From: Mycolicibacterium porcinum
GTDB taxonomy: Bacteria > Actinomycetota > Actinomycetes > Mycobacteriales > Mycobacteriaceae
Assembly: GCA_001942045.1 (NCBI GenBank)
Contig: MSTD01000002.1
Coordinates: 186,001-250,000 of the forward strand
Reading direction: 5' to 3'
DNA length: 64,000 bases
This document shows, piece by piece, positions 25,292 through 33,937 of the stretch. Within the stretch, counting starts at the first letter, position 1. The number at the start of each line of letters is the position of its first letter. The notes below the pieces were generated by a model. That model was given only the letters and a program-made list of their open reading frames with translations. It was not told the DNA's origin and did not search any database. A program made the translations under genes and the position numbers.

Positions 25292-27730
25292 CTACGCCTC
25301 GCGGAGGCGCTCACCGATGACGCCGCCGGCGCGCAGCCGATCAATCTCGTCGACGGCCAGGCCCAGCGCTGCCAGCACCGCACCATTGTGCTGACCGAGC
25401 GTCGGTGGCGGTGTCCGGTGGTGCCGCAGGGGACCCGGGGAAATCCGGAACGGCCAGCCCGGGAACCGGTGGTCACCGGTGATCGGATGGCGCAGCTCCT
25501 GGTAGAAGTCGCGAGCGTCCAGTTGCTCGATGTCATACATGCGATCCGCGGTCAACACCCGCTCGGCGGGTACCCCGCGGGCGGTCAATGCGGCAACGAC
25601 ATCACCTGCCGCGCGACCCCGCGTCCACGCCGACACCACATCGTCGAACGCATCATGATTGGCCTGCCGTTGCTGCGCGGTAGCGAGTCGCCCGTCGTTG
25701 ACAAGCTCTGGGCGTCCTAGGATTTCGGCGACCGCCGCCCAGTCCGCATCGTCCCGTACCGACACGGCCACCCAGTCATCGGCGGTCGCCGTCGGATAGA
25801 CGCCCTGCGCGAACTCACGGTGGCGGTTGCCGACCCGATCGGGCACCTGGCCGGTCAACGAAAACTCGATCACAGGTTCGGCAGTCACCGCAGCCCCGAC
25901 CTCGATCTGGGCCACCTCGATGAGTTGACCTTCGCCCGTGCGGTTTCGGTGTTCGAGTGCGGCCAGCAGAGCCACCGTGGCGTGCACGCCGGCGATCGGA
26001 TCGGCAGGCCCCTGCAAGTTGCACGGCGGGCCGTCGGGGTACCCCGTCACCGCCGACATCCCGGACAGCTGCTCGATGTTCAGCGCCCAGCCCACATAGT
26101 CGCGCCATGGCCCGGCCAACCCGAAACCGGGCATCCGGACCATGATCACATCGGGGTTCACCTTCACCAGCGAGTCGTAGTCCAGGCCGAACTGCTCCAC
26201 GACGCGGGGCGAGTAGTTCTCGACGACGACGTCGGCTTCGGCCGCCATCCGCAACGCGAGCTCGCGTCCCGTAACCGACGAGAGATCCAGTGTGATGTCG
26301 CGCTTGTTGAGATTTGTGCCCTGCCACAGCGGACCACGCTCATACCAGTCGTCACCGTCGCGCAGCAGCGAACCCGAGTAGCGATGCCCGTCCGGCCGCT
26401 GGATCGACTCGACCTTGACGACGTCGGCGCCGAAGGCACCCAGGTAGCAGGTGAGGTAGGCACCGGCCCAGAATGTGCTCAGGTCGAAGACCTTCAGGCC
26501 CGCGAACGGCCGCTCCGGGTCGGGCGCCGGCGCGAAACCCGCGCGGTCGGCACTCGGCCATACCGCCGCTGACGACGACGGCCGCTCGGGCGCCGGGCCG
26601 GGCGCCGGTACCGGCGTCCTGGAGAGGCGGAACGGCGCGCCGGGACGGGTGAAGGTACGCCCCGCCGCCGTACCGGCCTCGATGAAGAATCCGCGATCGG
26701 CGTACTGCGGACAGTCGAGAATGGTGCGACCGTCGGTGACGGGAGCGGCCGGTATCCGCATCGCCTGGCTCAGCTCCACGAGATCGGCCACGTTGATCGA
26801 GTCCAGCCACGGCTGGGCCTTCGCGAAGAACTCCTCGCGCTCGGGCCCGCCGATCATGATGGCGATCTGGTGTTCCTCGAAATCGGGCAGCCCGACCATG
26901 GCGCAGACGTCGAGCCAATGCTGACCGGTCAGGCAGTTGATGCCGATCCAGCCGTCGGCGGCCCGCACGATGCCCAGCATCGGCGCGCCCTTGGCGTTGC
27001 CCGGCAGTCCCATCTTCATCAACCGCTCGGCCAGCAGCATGGGATAGGGCAGGGTCGAGAGCAGGCATTCGAACGTCGACAGATCCACCTCGACAGGCGT
27101 GTCAACTTGTCCGGCTGCGATGCGGACCGCGGTGAGTGCACTCATGGCCGCATAGCAGCCCGCGATGTATTCGGGGATGCGCGCGCCCGCCTGCACGGGC
27201 GCGCGACCGGGATCACGATCGTTGACCCAGCCTGCGGCCGCTTGCATGGTCAACGGGGTGGTCTCCCGGCCGCTCAGTGGCCCGTGCTGCCCGAAATCCG
27301 AGATTCGAACTACCGCAAGCCGGGGATTCAGGCTTCGCAGGGTGCTGAGGTCCAGACCCCAGCCGTCCAGGGCGCCCACGGACATACTGTCGACGAGCAC
27401 ATCGGCGCCGGAGATCAGCTCACGCGCGGCAGCGAGATCCGCGGCGACCGTCGGATCGATTGTGCCGCTTCGCTTTCCGGCATTGAGATACTCGAAGAGA
27501 CCGCCGCCGGTCCCCCAGGACCGCAACGGGTCACCTGACGGCGGTTCGAGCTTGTGGACGTCCGCCCCGAGGTCGAGCAGAAGCTTGGTGCAGTACGGCC
27601 CGGCGATCTCACCGCCGATCTCAACGACGCGCAGCCCAGCCAGTGCACCGCAAGCGTCGCTCATCACCCGTTGATTCGCTCCGCAAGCGTCGCTCGTCAC
27701 CCGTTGATTCGCTCCGCAAGCGTCGCTCAT
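25292..27730 (-). CDS. Fused tandem family III CoA-transferase (CaiB/BaiF), 812 aa
   Basis: Two family III CoA-transferase units in one chain: unit 1 (about 30-390) begins LAGLRVVEIGGEIAGPYCT, and unit 2 (about 420-800) begins FAGLKVFDLSTFWAGAYLT. A proline/alanine-rich linker separates them. Unit 2 is followed by the usual C-terminal RVLTADRM region. Family members move CoA between acids through an aspartyl-CoA thioester. The first 22 codons are a tandem 11-residue repeat (SDACGANQRV) created by a 33-bp DNA repeat; the true start may be ATG 27730, overlapping the ALDH stop (ATGA), or ATG 27664 in the third repeat. Confidence 0.87.
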   Translation of the reverse strand: MSDACGANQRVTSDACGANQRVMSDACGALAGLRVVEIGGEIAGPYCTKLLLDLGADVHKLEPPSGDPLRSWGTGGGLFEYLNAGKRSGTIDPTVAADLAAARELISGADVLVDSMSVGALDGWGLDLSTLRSLNPRLAVVRISDFGQHGPLSGRETTPLTMQAAAGWVNDRDPGRAPVQAGARIPEYIAGCYAAMSALTAVRIAAGQVDTPVEVDLSTFECLLSTLPYPMLLAERLMKMGLPGNAKGAPMLGIVRAADGWIGINCLTGQHWLDVCAMVGLPDFEEHQIAIMIGGPEREEFFAKAQPWLDSINVADLVELSQAMRIPAAPVTDGRTILDCPQYADRGFFIEAGTAAGRTFTRPGAPFRLSRTPVPAPGPAPERPSSSAAVWPSADRAGFAPAPDPERPFAGLKVFDLSTFWAGAYLTCYLGAFGADVVKVESIQRPDGHRYSGSLLRDGDDWYERGPLWQGTNLNKRDITLDLSSVTGRELALRMAAEADVVVENYSPRVVEQFGLDYDSLVKVNPDVIMVRMPGFGLAGPWRDYVGWALNIEQLSGMSAVTGYPDGPPCNLQGPADPIAGVHATVALLAALEHRNRTGEGQLIEVAQIEVGAAVTAEPVIEFSLTGQVPDRVGNRHREFAQGVYPTATADDWVAVSVRDDADWAAVAEILGRPELVNDGRLATAQQRQANHDAFDDVVSAWTRGRAAGDVVAALTARGVPAERVLTADRMYDIEQLDARDFYQELRHPITGDHRFPGWPFRISPGPLRHHRTPPPTLGQHNGAVLAALGLAVDEIDRLRAGGVIGERLREA
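27649..27730. repeat. 33-bp tandem repeat, 2.5 copies, at a stop/start junction (MIRU-like)
   Basis: Units begin at 27649, 27682 and 27715 (the last is cut at 16 bp). Units 1 and 2 differ at one base: the ATG of unit 1 is ACG in unit 2. On the minus strand each unit encodes SDACGANQRV plus one residue. The array lies exactly where the aldehyde dehydrogenase stop overlaps the CoA-transferase start, the position typical of mycobacterial interspersed repetitive units, although it is shorter than classic MIRUs. Confidence 0.8.
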
Positions 27731-29187
27731 GCCGGCACCCCGATGGCCTTGGGCTCCATATAGGACCGCAATCCCTGGATCCCGCCCTCGCGTCCGATCC
27801 CGCTCTGACCGAAACCGCCGAACGGCGCGTCACCGGGAATGGTGCCGTTGATCGAAACCTGGCCCGTCCTGATCCGGCGTGCGATCGCCACGGCCCGGTC
27901 CACATCCGATGACCACACCGCCCCGCCGAGGCCGTACTGGGAGTTGTTCGCGATAGCGACGGCCTCGTTGTCATCGCTGTAGCGCAGCACCGTGAGTACC
28001 GGACCGAAGACTTCCTGCTGCGCGATCAGGGAATCGGGCGTCGCACCGGTGAGGATGGTCGGCTCGAAATAGAAACCGTTCGACAGGTCCTTGGGTCGGC
28101 CGCCACCGGTGACCACGGTAGCGCCGTCGGATTCGGCGCGAGTGACGAATCCCTCGACCCGGTCCAGATGTTCGGCACTGATCAACGGACCCATCGTGAC
28201 CGCGGCATCGGCCGGATCACCGATCACGACGTTGCGGGCCAGTTCGGCCAGCCGTCCCACCACGTCGTCGTGGAGCGAATCTGGAAGCAGCAGACGGCTG
28301 TTGAGAATGCAGGCTTGGCCGGCGTGCAGTGTGCAGCCCTCGAAGAGCAGACGTTCCAGCAGCTCGTCGGTGATGTCGACATCGTCGGTGAGAATGGCTG
28401 CCGACTTTCCACCGCACTCCAGGAGTACGCGCGTCATGGTCTGCGCCGCTGTCGCCATCACCGCGCGCCCCACGGCCGAGCTGCCGGTGAAGCTGACCAT
28501 GTCCACGCGCGGGTCTTCAGTCAGAGCGACACTCGCCTCGACACTTGCCGGGGTCACCACGTTCACCACACCGGGTGGGATATCGGTCTCCTCGTGGACC
28601 AGGCGTGCCAGCGCGAGTGCGGCCAGCGGAGTCAGCGGTGATGGCTTGAGCACCATGGTGTTACCGGCTGCGAGCGCCGCACCGATCTTCATCGCATTGA
28701 GGGTGTGCGGGAAGTTCCATGGCGTCAGAATCGATACGACGCCGAGGGGCTCGTAGCGGAGCAGTGTGGTGCCCGCCGCCCCCCAGGCGTCCAACGGCGC
28801 CTCGGCCGGTTCGAGCGCCAGCTCGGCGGCATGTCCCACCATGAAGGCCGGACCTTCGACGTGGATCAGCCGTTCGTTTGCCGTGCAACCCCATTCGGCC
28901 TGCGCCAGCGCGAAGATCTGCTCACCGTGAGTCAACAGCGCCGTGCTCAGCTGCTGGATACAGCGCGACCGCTCGGCGGGATCGGCCTGCGACCACACAC
29001 CCGAGTCGAACGCCGCACGCGCTGCCGCGACCGCGGTCTGCACCTGGGCGACGCCGGCATCCGGCGCCGAGGCCACCACCCGCTCGGTTGCCGGGTTGAC
29101 GACGTCGTAGCGACCGGCATCGGGATCCACCCACTGCCCGTCGATGTAGTGCCCATAGTCATCGATCAGCGTCTGCGGATCGGCCAT
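27727..29187 (-). CDS. Aldehyde dehydrogenase (NAD(P)-dependent)
   Basis: A 486-residue ALDH. Conserved elements: TPWNFP (oxyanion Asn), FTGSSAVGR (cofactor loop), LLECGGKSA (general-base Glu), GQACILNSR (catalytic Cys), QEVFGPV and GGFGQSGIGREGG. It oxidises an aldehyde to the acid, which the downstream CoA-transferase could then convert to a CoA ester. ATG 29187 was chosen by similarity of its N terminus (ADPQTLIDDYGHYIDGQW) to other ALDHs, with GAGGGG upstream at a long spacing; ATG 29223 in the same frame is an alternative. Divergent from the P450/igr-like operon. Confidence 0.9.
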   Translation of the reverse strand: MADPQTLIDDYGHYIDGQWVDPDAGRYDVVNPATERVVASAPDAGVAQVQTAVAAARAAFDSGVWSQADPAERSRCIQQLSTALLTHGEQIFALAQAEWGCTANERLIHVEGPAFMVGHAAELALEPAEAPLDAWGAAGTTLLRYEPLGVVSILTPWNFPHTLNAMKIGAALAAGNTMVLKPSPLTPLAALALARLVHEETDIPPGVVNVVTPASVEASVALTEDPRVDMVSFTGSSAVGRAVMATAAQTMTRVLLECGGKSAAILTDDVDITDELLERLLFEGCTLHAGQACILNSRLLLPDSLHDDVVGRLAELARNVVIGDPADAAVTMGPLISAEHLDRVEGFVTRAESDGATVVTGGGRPKDLSNGFYFEPTILTGATPDSLIAQQEVFGPVLTVLRYSDDNEAVAIANNSQYGLGGAVWSSDVDRAVAIARRIRTGQVSINGTIPGDAPFGGFGQSGIGREGGIQGLRSYMEPKAIGVPA

Positions 29188-29279
29188 GAAGTCACCCGGC
29201 CCCTCTTGACAAGCTGCCGACATTCGTCGGACAGACTCCGGACATCTCTTTTCTGTCTGCACAGCAGGACACATGCGCC

Positions 29280-29301
29280 TACAGCGCGGAAATGCGCTGT
29301 A
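29280..29301. promoter_or_regulatory. Perfect palindrome TACAGCGC-N6-GCGCTGTA (candidate operator)
   Basis: An 8-6-8 perfect inverted repeat in the 227-bp gap between the divergent aldehyde dehydrogenase operon and the igr-like operon. Unlike most other divergent gaps of the locus, this one has no good copy of operator A. The igr-like operon ends in its own TetR gene (35561), which is the obvious candidate to bind here. A smaller inverted repeat CCGAC-N4-GTCGG lies at 29217-29230. Confidence 0.6.
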
Positions 29302-29414
29302 TACAACGTTATTTTGCTGATTGACTCGCTCATGTCACGGCTGGTAGACAGAACATGAACTGGACAGTTGAAGCATGAATGTCCGATCGGTCTCATGTCA
29401 AGGAAGGCCCTGAG

Positions 29415-30638
29415 GTGCCCGCTAAGCCCGCCAGTCAGCTCACCAGACCCACCACCGCATATCCCCTGCACTCGCCGGATTTCTATGCCGGCGACCCTTA
29501 CCCGGCGTATCGAGAGCTGCGCGCCGGCACACCGGTCGTCTGGAATGACGTCACCAACTTCTGGGCCTTGTGCAAATACGAGGACGTCCGCTTCGTCTCC
29601 GGTAACCCCGGTTTGTTCTCGTCGACCAAGGGCATCACCATCCCGGATCCGTCCCAACCGGAACCGGTGCAAGAGGGCAACCTGATCTTCACCGATCCGC
29701 CGCGTCATCGACAGCTGCGCAAGCTCATCAATTCCGGGTTCACCCGGCGCCAGGTGTCATTGCTGGAACCCAAGGTGCGCGAGATCGTCAGGGGCATCAT
29801 CGCCGAGGTCGACACCAGCCGGGAGTACGAGTTTGCCGAGGAGATCGCCGCACCATTGCCGACCCGGATGATCGCCGAGATGCTCGGCGCTCCGCCCGAG
29901 GACTGGGAGCAGTTCCGCACGTGGTCCGATGCCGCGGTGGGCACTGCCGATCCTGATATCGAGATGGATCACCTGGCAGCGCTCGGTGAACTGTACGGGT
30001 ATTTCACCGATCTCATCGCCGCACGCCGCAGCGGCGAGGTCACCGGCCAGGACGACCTGTTGACCATTCTGGCCACGGCCGAGGTCGACGGTGAACAACT
30101 CTCCGACGAGGATCTGCTGAACTTCTCGTTCCTGCTGTTGGTAGCCGGCAACGAGACGACGCGCAATCTCATCGCGCTCGGCACCCAAGCGCTGATCGAA
30201 CATCCTGAGCAATTCGCGTTGCTGCGCGAGAATCCGGCGCTGCTCCCCGACGCGGTGGAAGAGATGCTGCGCTTCACCAGCCCGGTCACCCATATGGCAC
30301 GCCGAGCCACCCAGGATGTCGAGATCCGCGGGCAGCAGATCAGCGCTGGGGACACGGTCGTGATGCTGTACGGATCGGCCAATCGCGACGAAGAGGTCTT
30401 CGGCGAGTGCAGCGAGTCCTTCGACATCACCCGGCACCCCAACCCGCACATCGCATTCGGCGCGGGTGAACATGCCTGTCTCGGAGCACAATTGGCCCGC
30501 CTGGAGGCCAGGGTGATGTTCGAGGTGTTGCTGGGTACCTACCCGACGATCGAACTCACCGGCGAGGTCACCCGCCTGCGAGCGACCATGGTGCCCGGCG
30601 TCAAACGGATGCCGGTCCGTCTTGGAGCGGGCGTCTGA
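29415..30638 (+). CDS. Cytochrome P450 heading an igr-like operon
   Basis: A 407-residue P450: I-helix LLLVAGNETTRN, ExxR in EEMLRF, heme loop AFGAGEHACLG with the Cys355 thiolate. In the cholesterol igr operon the equivalent first gene is cyp125, the sterol C26/27-hydroxylase; identity with CYP125 cannot be claimed from motifs alone. GTG 29415 was preferred for its AGGAAGG site; ATG 29379 is the alternative upstream start. Its stop overlaps the next ATG by one base (TGATG). Confidence 0.9.
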   Translation: MPAKPASQLTRPTTAYPLHSPDFYAGDPYPAYRELRAGTPVVWNDVTNFWALCKYEDVRFVSGNPGLFSSTKGITIPDPSQPEPVQEGNLIFTDPPRHRQLRKLINSGFTRRQVSLLEPKVREIVRGIIAEVDTSREYEFAEEIAAPLPTRMIAEMLGAPPEDWEQFRTWSDAAVGTADPDIEMDHLAALGELYGYFTDLIAARRSGEVTGQDDLLTILATAEVDGEQLSDEDLLNFSFLLLVAGNETTRNLIALGTQALIEHPEQFALLRENPALLPDAVEEMLRFTSPVTHMARRATQDVEIRGQQISAGDTVVMLYGSANRDEEVFGECSESFDITRHPNPHIAFGAGEHACLGAQLARLEARVMFEVLLGTYPTIELTGEVTRLRATMVPGVKRMPVRLGAGV

Positions 30639-31819
30639 TGGATTTCGACTACACCCCCGAGCAGGTTCAGCTGCGCAAGGATTACCGCGAACGCCTCGAG
30701 GCGGTGATGACGCCCGAGCGGCGCGCCGCGGTCGCAGGCCTGATGGAGGGCGGCGCGGCCATCACCGAGTGCCGGCGTGCGCTCGGTGCGGCAGGTCTGC
30801 TCGGGGTGGCGTGGCCGACCGAATACGGCGGACACGGCCTGACTGCGTTGGAACAGTACATATTCGGCGAAGAGGCTCGCCGCGTGAATGCTCCGCTTCC
30901 GATGATCACACTGAACACGGTGGGACCCACTCTGATCCAGTTCGGCACGCACGAACAGAAGCAGAAATTCCTCCCTGCCATCCTCAAGGGGGATGTCGAT
31001 TTCGCCATCGGATACTCCGAGCCCGGAGCAGGCAGCGACCTGGCCTCACTACGCACCGCGGCAGTCCGCGACGGCAATGAGTTCGTCATCAACGGTGCCA
31101 AGATGTTCACCAGTGGCGCCGAGTTCGCCGACTACATCTGGTTGGCCGCCCGAACCGATCCGAATGTCAAGAAACACAAGGGCATCACCTTGTTCATCGT
31201 GCCCACTGACGCCGCAGGCTTCTCGTGGAAGCCGTTGCACACCATGCCCGGAGTTTCGACCTACTACACCTTCTATGACGACGTGCGGGTACCCGAAAGC
31301 GCCATTGTGCTCGGTGAGAACGAGGGCTGGAAGCTGGTGACCAACCAGCTCAACCTGGAGCGCGCGGCGCTGGGCAATCTGGGGGCACTCGAGCCGCTGT
31401 TCCAGAGGACGCTCGCCTGGGCGCGCGAAACCGAACTCGACGACGGGCGCGTCATCGACCAACCGTGGGTGCAGCAGGCGCTGGCCCGCGCCGAGGCCCA
31501 GGTATCGGCCTACCGGCTGATGAATCTGCGGGTGAACACCACGCTGAGTTCCGGCGGGCTGGGCATGGGACAGGCCTCCGCAGCCAAGGTATTCGGTACT
31601 GAACTGACCCAGCAGGTCGCCCGCGAACTGCTCGATATCGTCGGCCACACGGGTCTACGCAAGGGCGACACCACAGCGCTACGCGGGGAACTCGAGAGCG
31701 CCTACCGGCTCGCCGTGATCAACACGTTCGGCGGCGGCGCCAACGAACTCCAGCGCGACATCATCGCCATGGCCGGCCTCGGGATGCCTCGGGCGCCCCG
31801 AGACATGCGGGCATCCTGA
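30638..31819 (+). CDS. Acyl-CoA dehydrogenase, FadE28-like large subunit
   Basis: A 393-residue FadE protein with IGYSEPGAGSDLAS near 124-137, NGAKMFTSGAE, and the C-terminal GGGANELQRDIIA FAD-contact motif. Position directly after a P450 and in one operon with a second, degenerate FadE gene (32819) mirrors FadE28/FadE29 (ChsE1/ChsE2) of the igr operon, which dehydrogenates a 3-carbon steroid side chain. Here the two FadE genes are separated by the MaoC_N and DUF35 genes instead of being adjacent. Confidence 0.88.
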   Translation: MDFDYTPEQVQLRKDYRERLEAVMTPERRAAVAGLMEGGAAITECRRALGAAGLLGVAWPTEYGGHGLTALEQYIFGEEARRVNAPLPMITLNTVGPTLIQFGTHEQKQKFLPAILKGDVDFAIGYSEPGAGSDLASLRTAAVRDGNEFVINGAKMFTSGAEFADYIWLAARTDPNVKKHKGITLFIVPTDAAGFSWKPLHTMPGVSTYYTFYDDVRVPESAIVLGENEGWKLVTNQLNLERAALGNLGALEPLFQRTLAWARETELDDGRVIDQPWVQQALARAEAQVSAYRLMNLRVNTTLSSGGLGMGQASAAKVFGTELTQQVARELLDIVGHTGLRKGDTTALRGELESAYRLAVINTFGGGANELQRDIIAMAGLGMPRAPRDMRAS

Positions 31820-31837
31820 CAGAAAGGAAACAGCGCA

Positions 31838-32386
31838 TTGACCGATCAAGCGAAAGACGAATTGCGGAAGCGCCTCGATGCACTCGTCGGCCAGCCGATC
31901 AGTTCGGGGCAGCCGGTGCGGAGCCCGGATCCGGTGAATGCGCCGATGATTCGGCATTGGGCGTACGCGCTCAGCGATTTCAACCCCGCCTACTTGGACG
32001 AGGAGTTCGCCAAGAACTCACGCTACGGTGCGATCGTGTCGCCGCCGGTGATGCTGCAGAGCTGGACCATGGCCCCGCCCAAGCTTGAGGGTATTCATGA
32101 GCGCGGTGGTGTTCCCGTGGAGCTCGGGGAGAACCCGTTGCAGTTCCTTGCTGATGCCGGGTACACCGGAATCGTAGCCACGAACTCGGAATTCGAGATC
32201 GAGCGTTACCCACGAATCGGCGACGACCTGTCTGCGGAGACGGTGTTCGAGTCGATCTCCGACGAGAAGAAGACGGCAATGGGTACCGGGTTCTTCGTCA
32301 CTTGGATCACCACGTACCGCAACCAGGACGGCGAGGTTATCGGCCGGCAGCGGTTCCGCACCCTGCGATTCAAGAAGGACGGCTAG
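31838..32386 (+). CDS. MaoC_N hot-dog protein, like the N-terminal half of ChsH2
   Basis: A 182-residue hot-dog protein of the FAS1-like dehydratase type. AYALSDFNPAYLDEEF keeps Asp47 but has Tyr52 where a catalytic MaoC has His, so it should be the non-catalytic partner; SPPVMLQSW and FEIERYPRIGD follow. The start is TTG 31838 with AAAGGA upstream. In Mycobacterium tuberculosis ChsH2 this domain is fused to a DUF35 domain; here the stop at 32384-32386 is followed two bases later by a separate DUF35 gene in another frame. Confidence 0.82.
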   Translation: MTDQAKDELRKRLDALVGQPISSGQPVRSPDPVNAPMIRHWAYALSDFNPAYLDEEFAKNSRYGAIVSPPVMLQSWTMAPPKLEGIHERGGVPVELGENPLQFLADAGYTGIVATNSEFEIERYPRIGDDLSAETVFESISDEKKTAMGTGFFVTWITTYRNQDGEVIGRQRFRTLRFKKDG

Positions 32387-32388
32387 CA

Positions 32389-32811
32389 GTGGCACACCGA
32401 CTCGCTCCATCGATCAGCCCGGACACCGAGTTCTTCTGGTCGGGTCTCAAAGACGGCGAACTGCGGATTCAGCGATGCACCGATTGCAAGGTGCTGCGTG
32501 TCCCGCCGCGGCCGATGTGCGGCCAATGCCAGTCCCTGAACTGGGATTATGTCGTGTCCGCGGGTCGCGGGACGGTGTACAGCTTCGTCATGCCGCAGTA
32601 TCCGCCGTTGCCGTTCCTGCAGTATCCGTACGTCGTGGCTCTGATCGATCTCGACGAGGGGGTCCGGATCGTCTCGAATCTGTGCGATATCGACCCGAAG
32701 GATGTCGAACCCGGCCTCGCTGTCGAGGTTTTCTACGAGACTTTCGAAGCCCTGCCCAGCGGCGATGAACTGGTGTTGCACCAATTCCGCCCGGCAACAG
32801 CGAAGGCGTGA
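32389..32811 (+). CDS. DUF35 OB-fold/zinc-ribbon protein, like the C-terminal half of ChsH2
   Basis: A 140-residue protein with a zinc ribbon (Cys30, Cys33, Cys44, Cys47: CTDC and CGQC) and an OB-fold (GTVYSFVMPQYPPL). The start is GTG 32389, two bases after the MaoC_N stop. In ChsH2 the DUF35 domain binds and activates the Ltp2 aldolase, so this protein should partner with the Ltp2-like protein of 34383 (inference). Its Cys spacing equals that of the other DUF35 gene at 641. Confidence 0.85.
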   Translation: MAHRLAPSISPDTEFFWSGLKDGELRIQRCTDCKVLRVPPRPMCGQCQSLNWDYVVSAGRGTVYSFVMPQYPPLPFLQYPYVVALIDLDEGVRIVSNLCDIDPKDVEPGLAVEVFYETFEALPSGDELVLHQFRPATAKA

Positions 32812-32818
32812 CACCACA

Positions 32819-33937
32819 ATGGATTTCAGCTTCAACGAAGACCAGGAAACCGTCGGCAAGATGGCCCGACAGTTGTTTGAGCATCGGGCCACACCGGAGC
32901 ACCTGAGCGAGTTGGAATCGGGCGACACCCGATACGACGCCTCGCTGTGGAGCGAGCTGGCAGCAGCCGACCTGCTCGGGATTGCGCTACCCGAATCGGT
33001 CGGCGGCAGCGGCGGCGGCTTCCTCGAACTCGGCATCCTGCTGGCCGAGGTGGGCTGGAGCGTCGCACCGGTACCGGTCTATCCGACGCTCGTGCTCGGT
33101 GCGGACACCATTGCCCGGCACGGTGATTCAGATCTACAGCAGCACTATCTGCCAGGTGTCGTGGACGGCAGCGTGGTCCTCTCCGCGGGTCTGATCGAGG
33201 CCGGGAACTCCAGCCCCACTGTCCCGCGTCGTACGACCGCACGGCCCGACGGCTCCGCCTGGCGTATCGACGGTGCCAAGGAACTGGTCCCGGCCGCGCA
33301 GTTGGCTGACGCAATCATCGTGTCCGCGGCAGCAGCGACCGGCCCCGGGCTGTTCGTGGTGGACACCGACACCCCGGGCGTCCAGGTGTCGCCGGTGGAT
33401 CTCACCCACGGCGAGCCCTATGCCGACGTCGCCTTCGCCGGCGCCAGGGCACGGCGCCTTGGCGGCGACGAGGGCAACGGTCGCGAGATCGTGGCGGCGC
33501 TGCACACCCGGGCGCTGGTCGGACTCTCCGCGATACAGGTCGGTGTCACCGATCGCGCACTGCGGATCGCAGCCACCTACACCGGTGAACGCGAACAGTT
33601 CGGCCGGCCGATCGGATCGTTCCAGGCTGTCCAGCAGCGGATGGCGGACGCGTTCATCGACACCGAGGCGATCCGCTGGACCACGTGGCACGCAGCCTGG
33701 CTGATCGCCGAGGGCCGGCCCGCCGAACGCGAGGCAGCCATCGCCAAATTCTGGGCCGCCGAGGCGGGCGCCCGAGTGGTCGCCACCGCCCAGCAGGTCC
33801 ACGGCGGCATGGGCATCGATGTCACCTATCCGGTTTCCCGTTATTACCTGTGGGCCAAGAACATCGAGCTCGCCCTCGGTTCTGCCTCCGCACAACTCGC
33901 CCATCTCGGCACGGCGTATCAGGAAGGAAGCAAATGA
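32819..33937 (+). CDS. Acyl-CoA dehydrogenase, FadE29-like small subunit
   Basis: A 372-residue FadE-family protein. The N-terminal helices (FSFNEDQETVGKMARQLF), REQFGRPIGSFQAVQQRMAD and QQVHGGMGIDVTYPVSRY are well preserved, but the SEPxAGSD flavin motif is absent. This matches the partner role of FadE29 in the alpha2beta2 dehydrogenase with the 30638 product. ATG 32819 was chosen because the longer frame to 32702 overlaps the DUF35 gene. The stop overlaps the next ATG (ATGA). Confidence 0.87.
   Translation: MDFSFNEDQETVGKMARQLFEHRATPEHLSELESGDTRYDASLWSELAAADLLGIALPESVGGSGGGFLELGILLAEVGWSVAPVPVYPTLVLGADTIARHGDSDLQQHYLPGVVDGSVVLSAGLIEAGNSSPTVPRRTTARPDGSAWRIDGAKELVPAAQLADAIIVSAAAATGPGLFVVDTDTPGVQVSPVDLTHGEPYADVAFAGARARRLGGDEGNGREIVAALHTRALVGLSAIQVGVTDRALRIAATYTGEREQFGRPIGSFQAVQQRMADAFIDTEAIRWTTWHAAWLIAEGRPAEREAAIAKFWAAEAGARVVATAQQVHGGMGIDVTYPVSRYYLWAKNIELALGSASAQLAHLGTAYQEGSK

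Noticed and set aside
27649..27730. CRISPR-like array
   Set aside because: Units are directly adjacent with no spacers and lie within a coding region; no cas genes.
29280..29320. Possible operator A copy around ACAACGTTATTTTG upstream of the igr-like operon
   Set aside because: Only about 8 of 12 consensus positions match, and the second half-site is broken; the perfect palindrome next to it is the better candidate.
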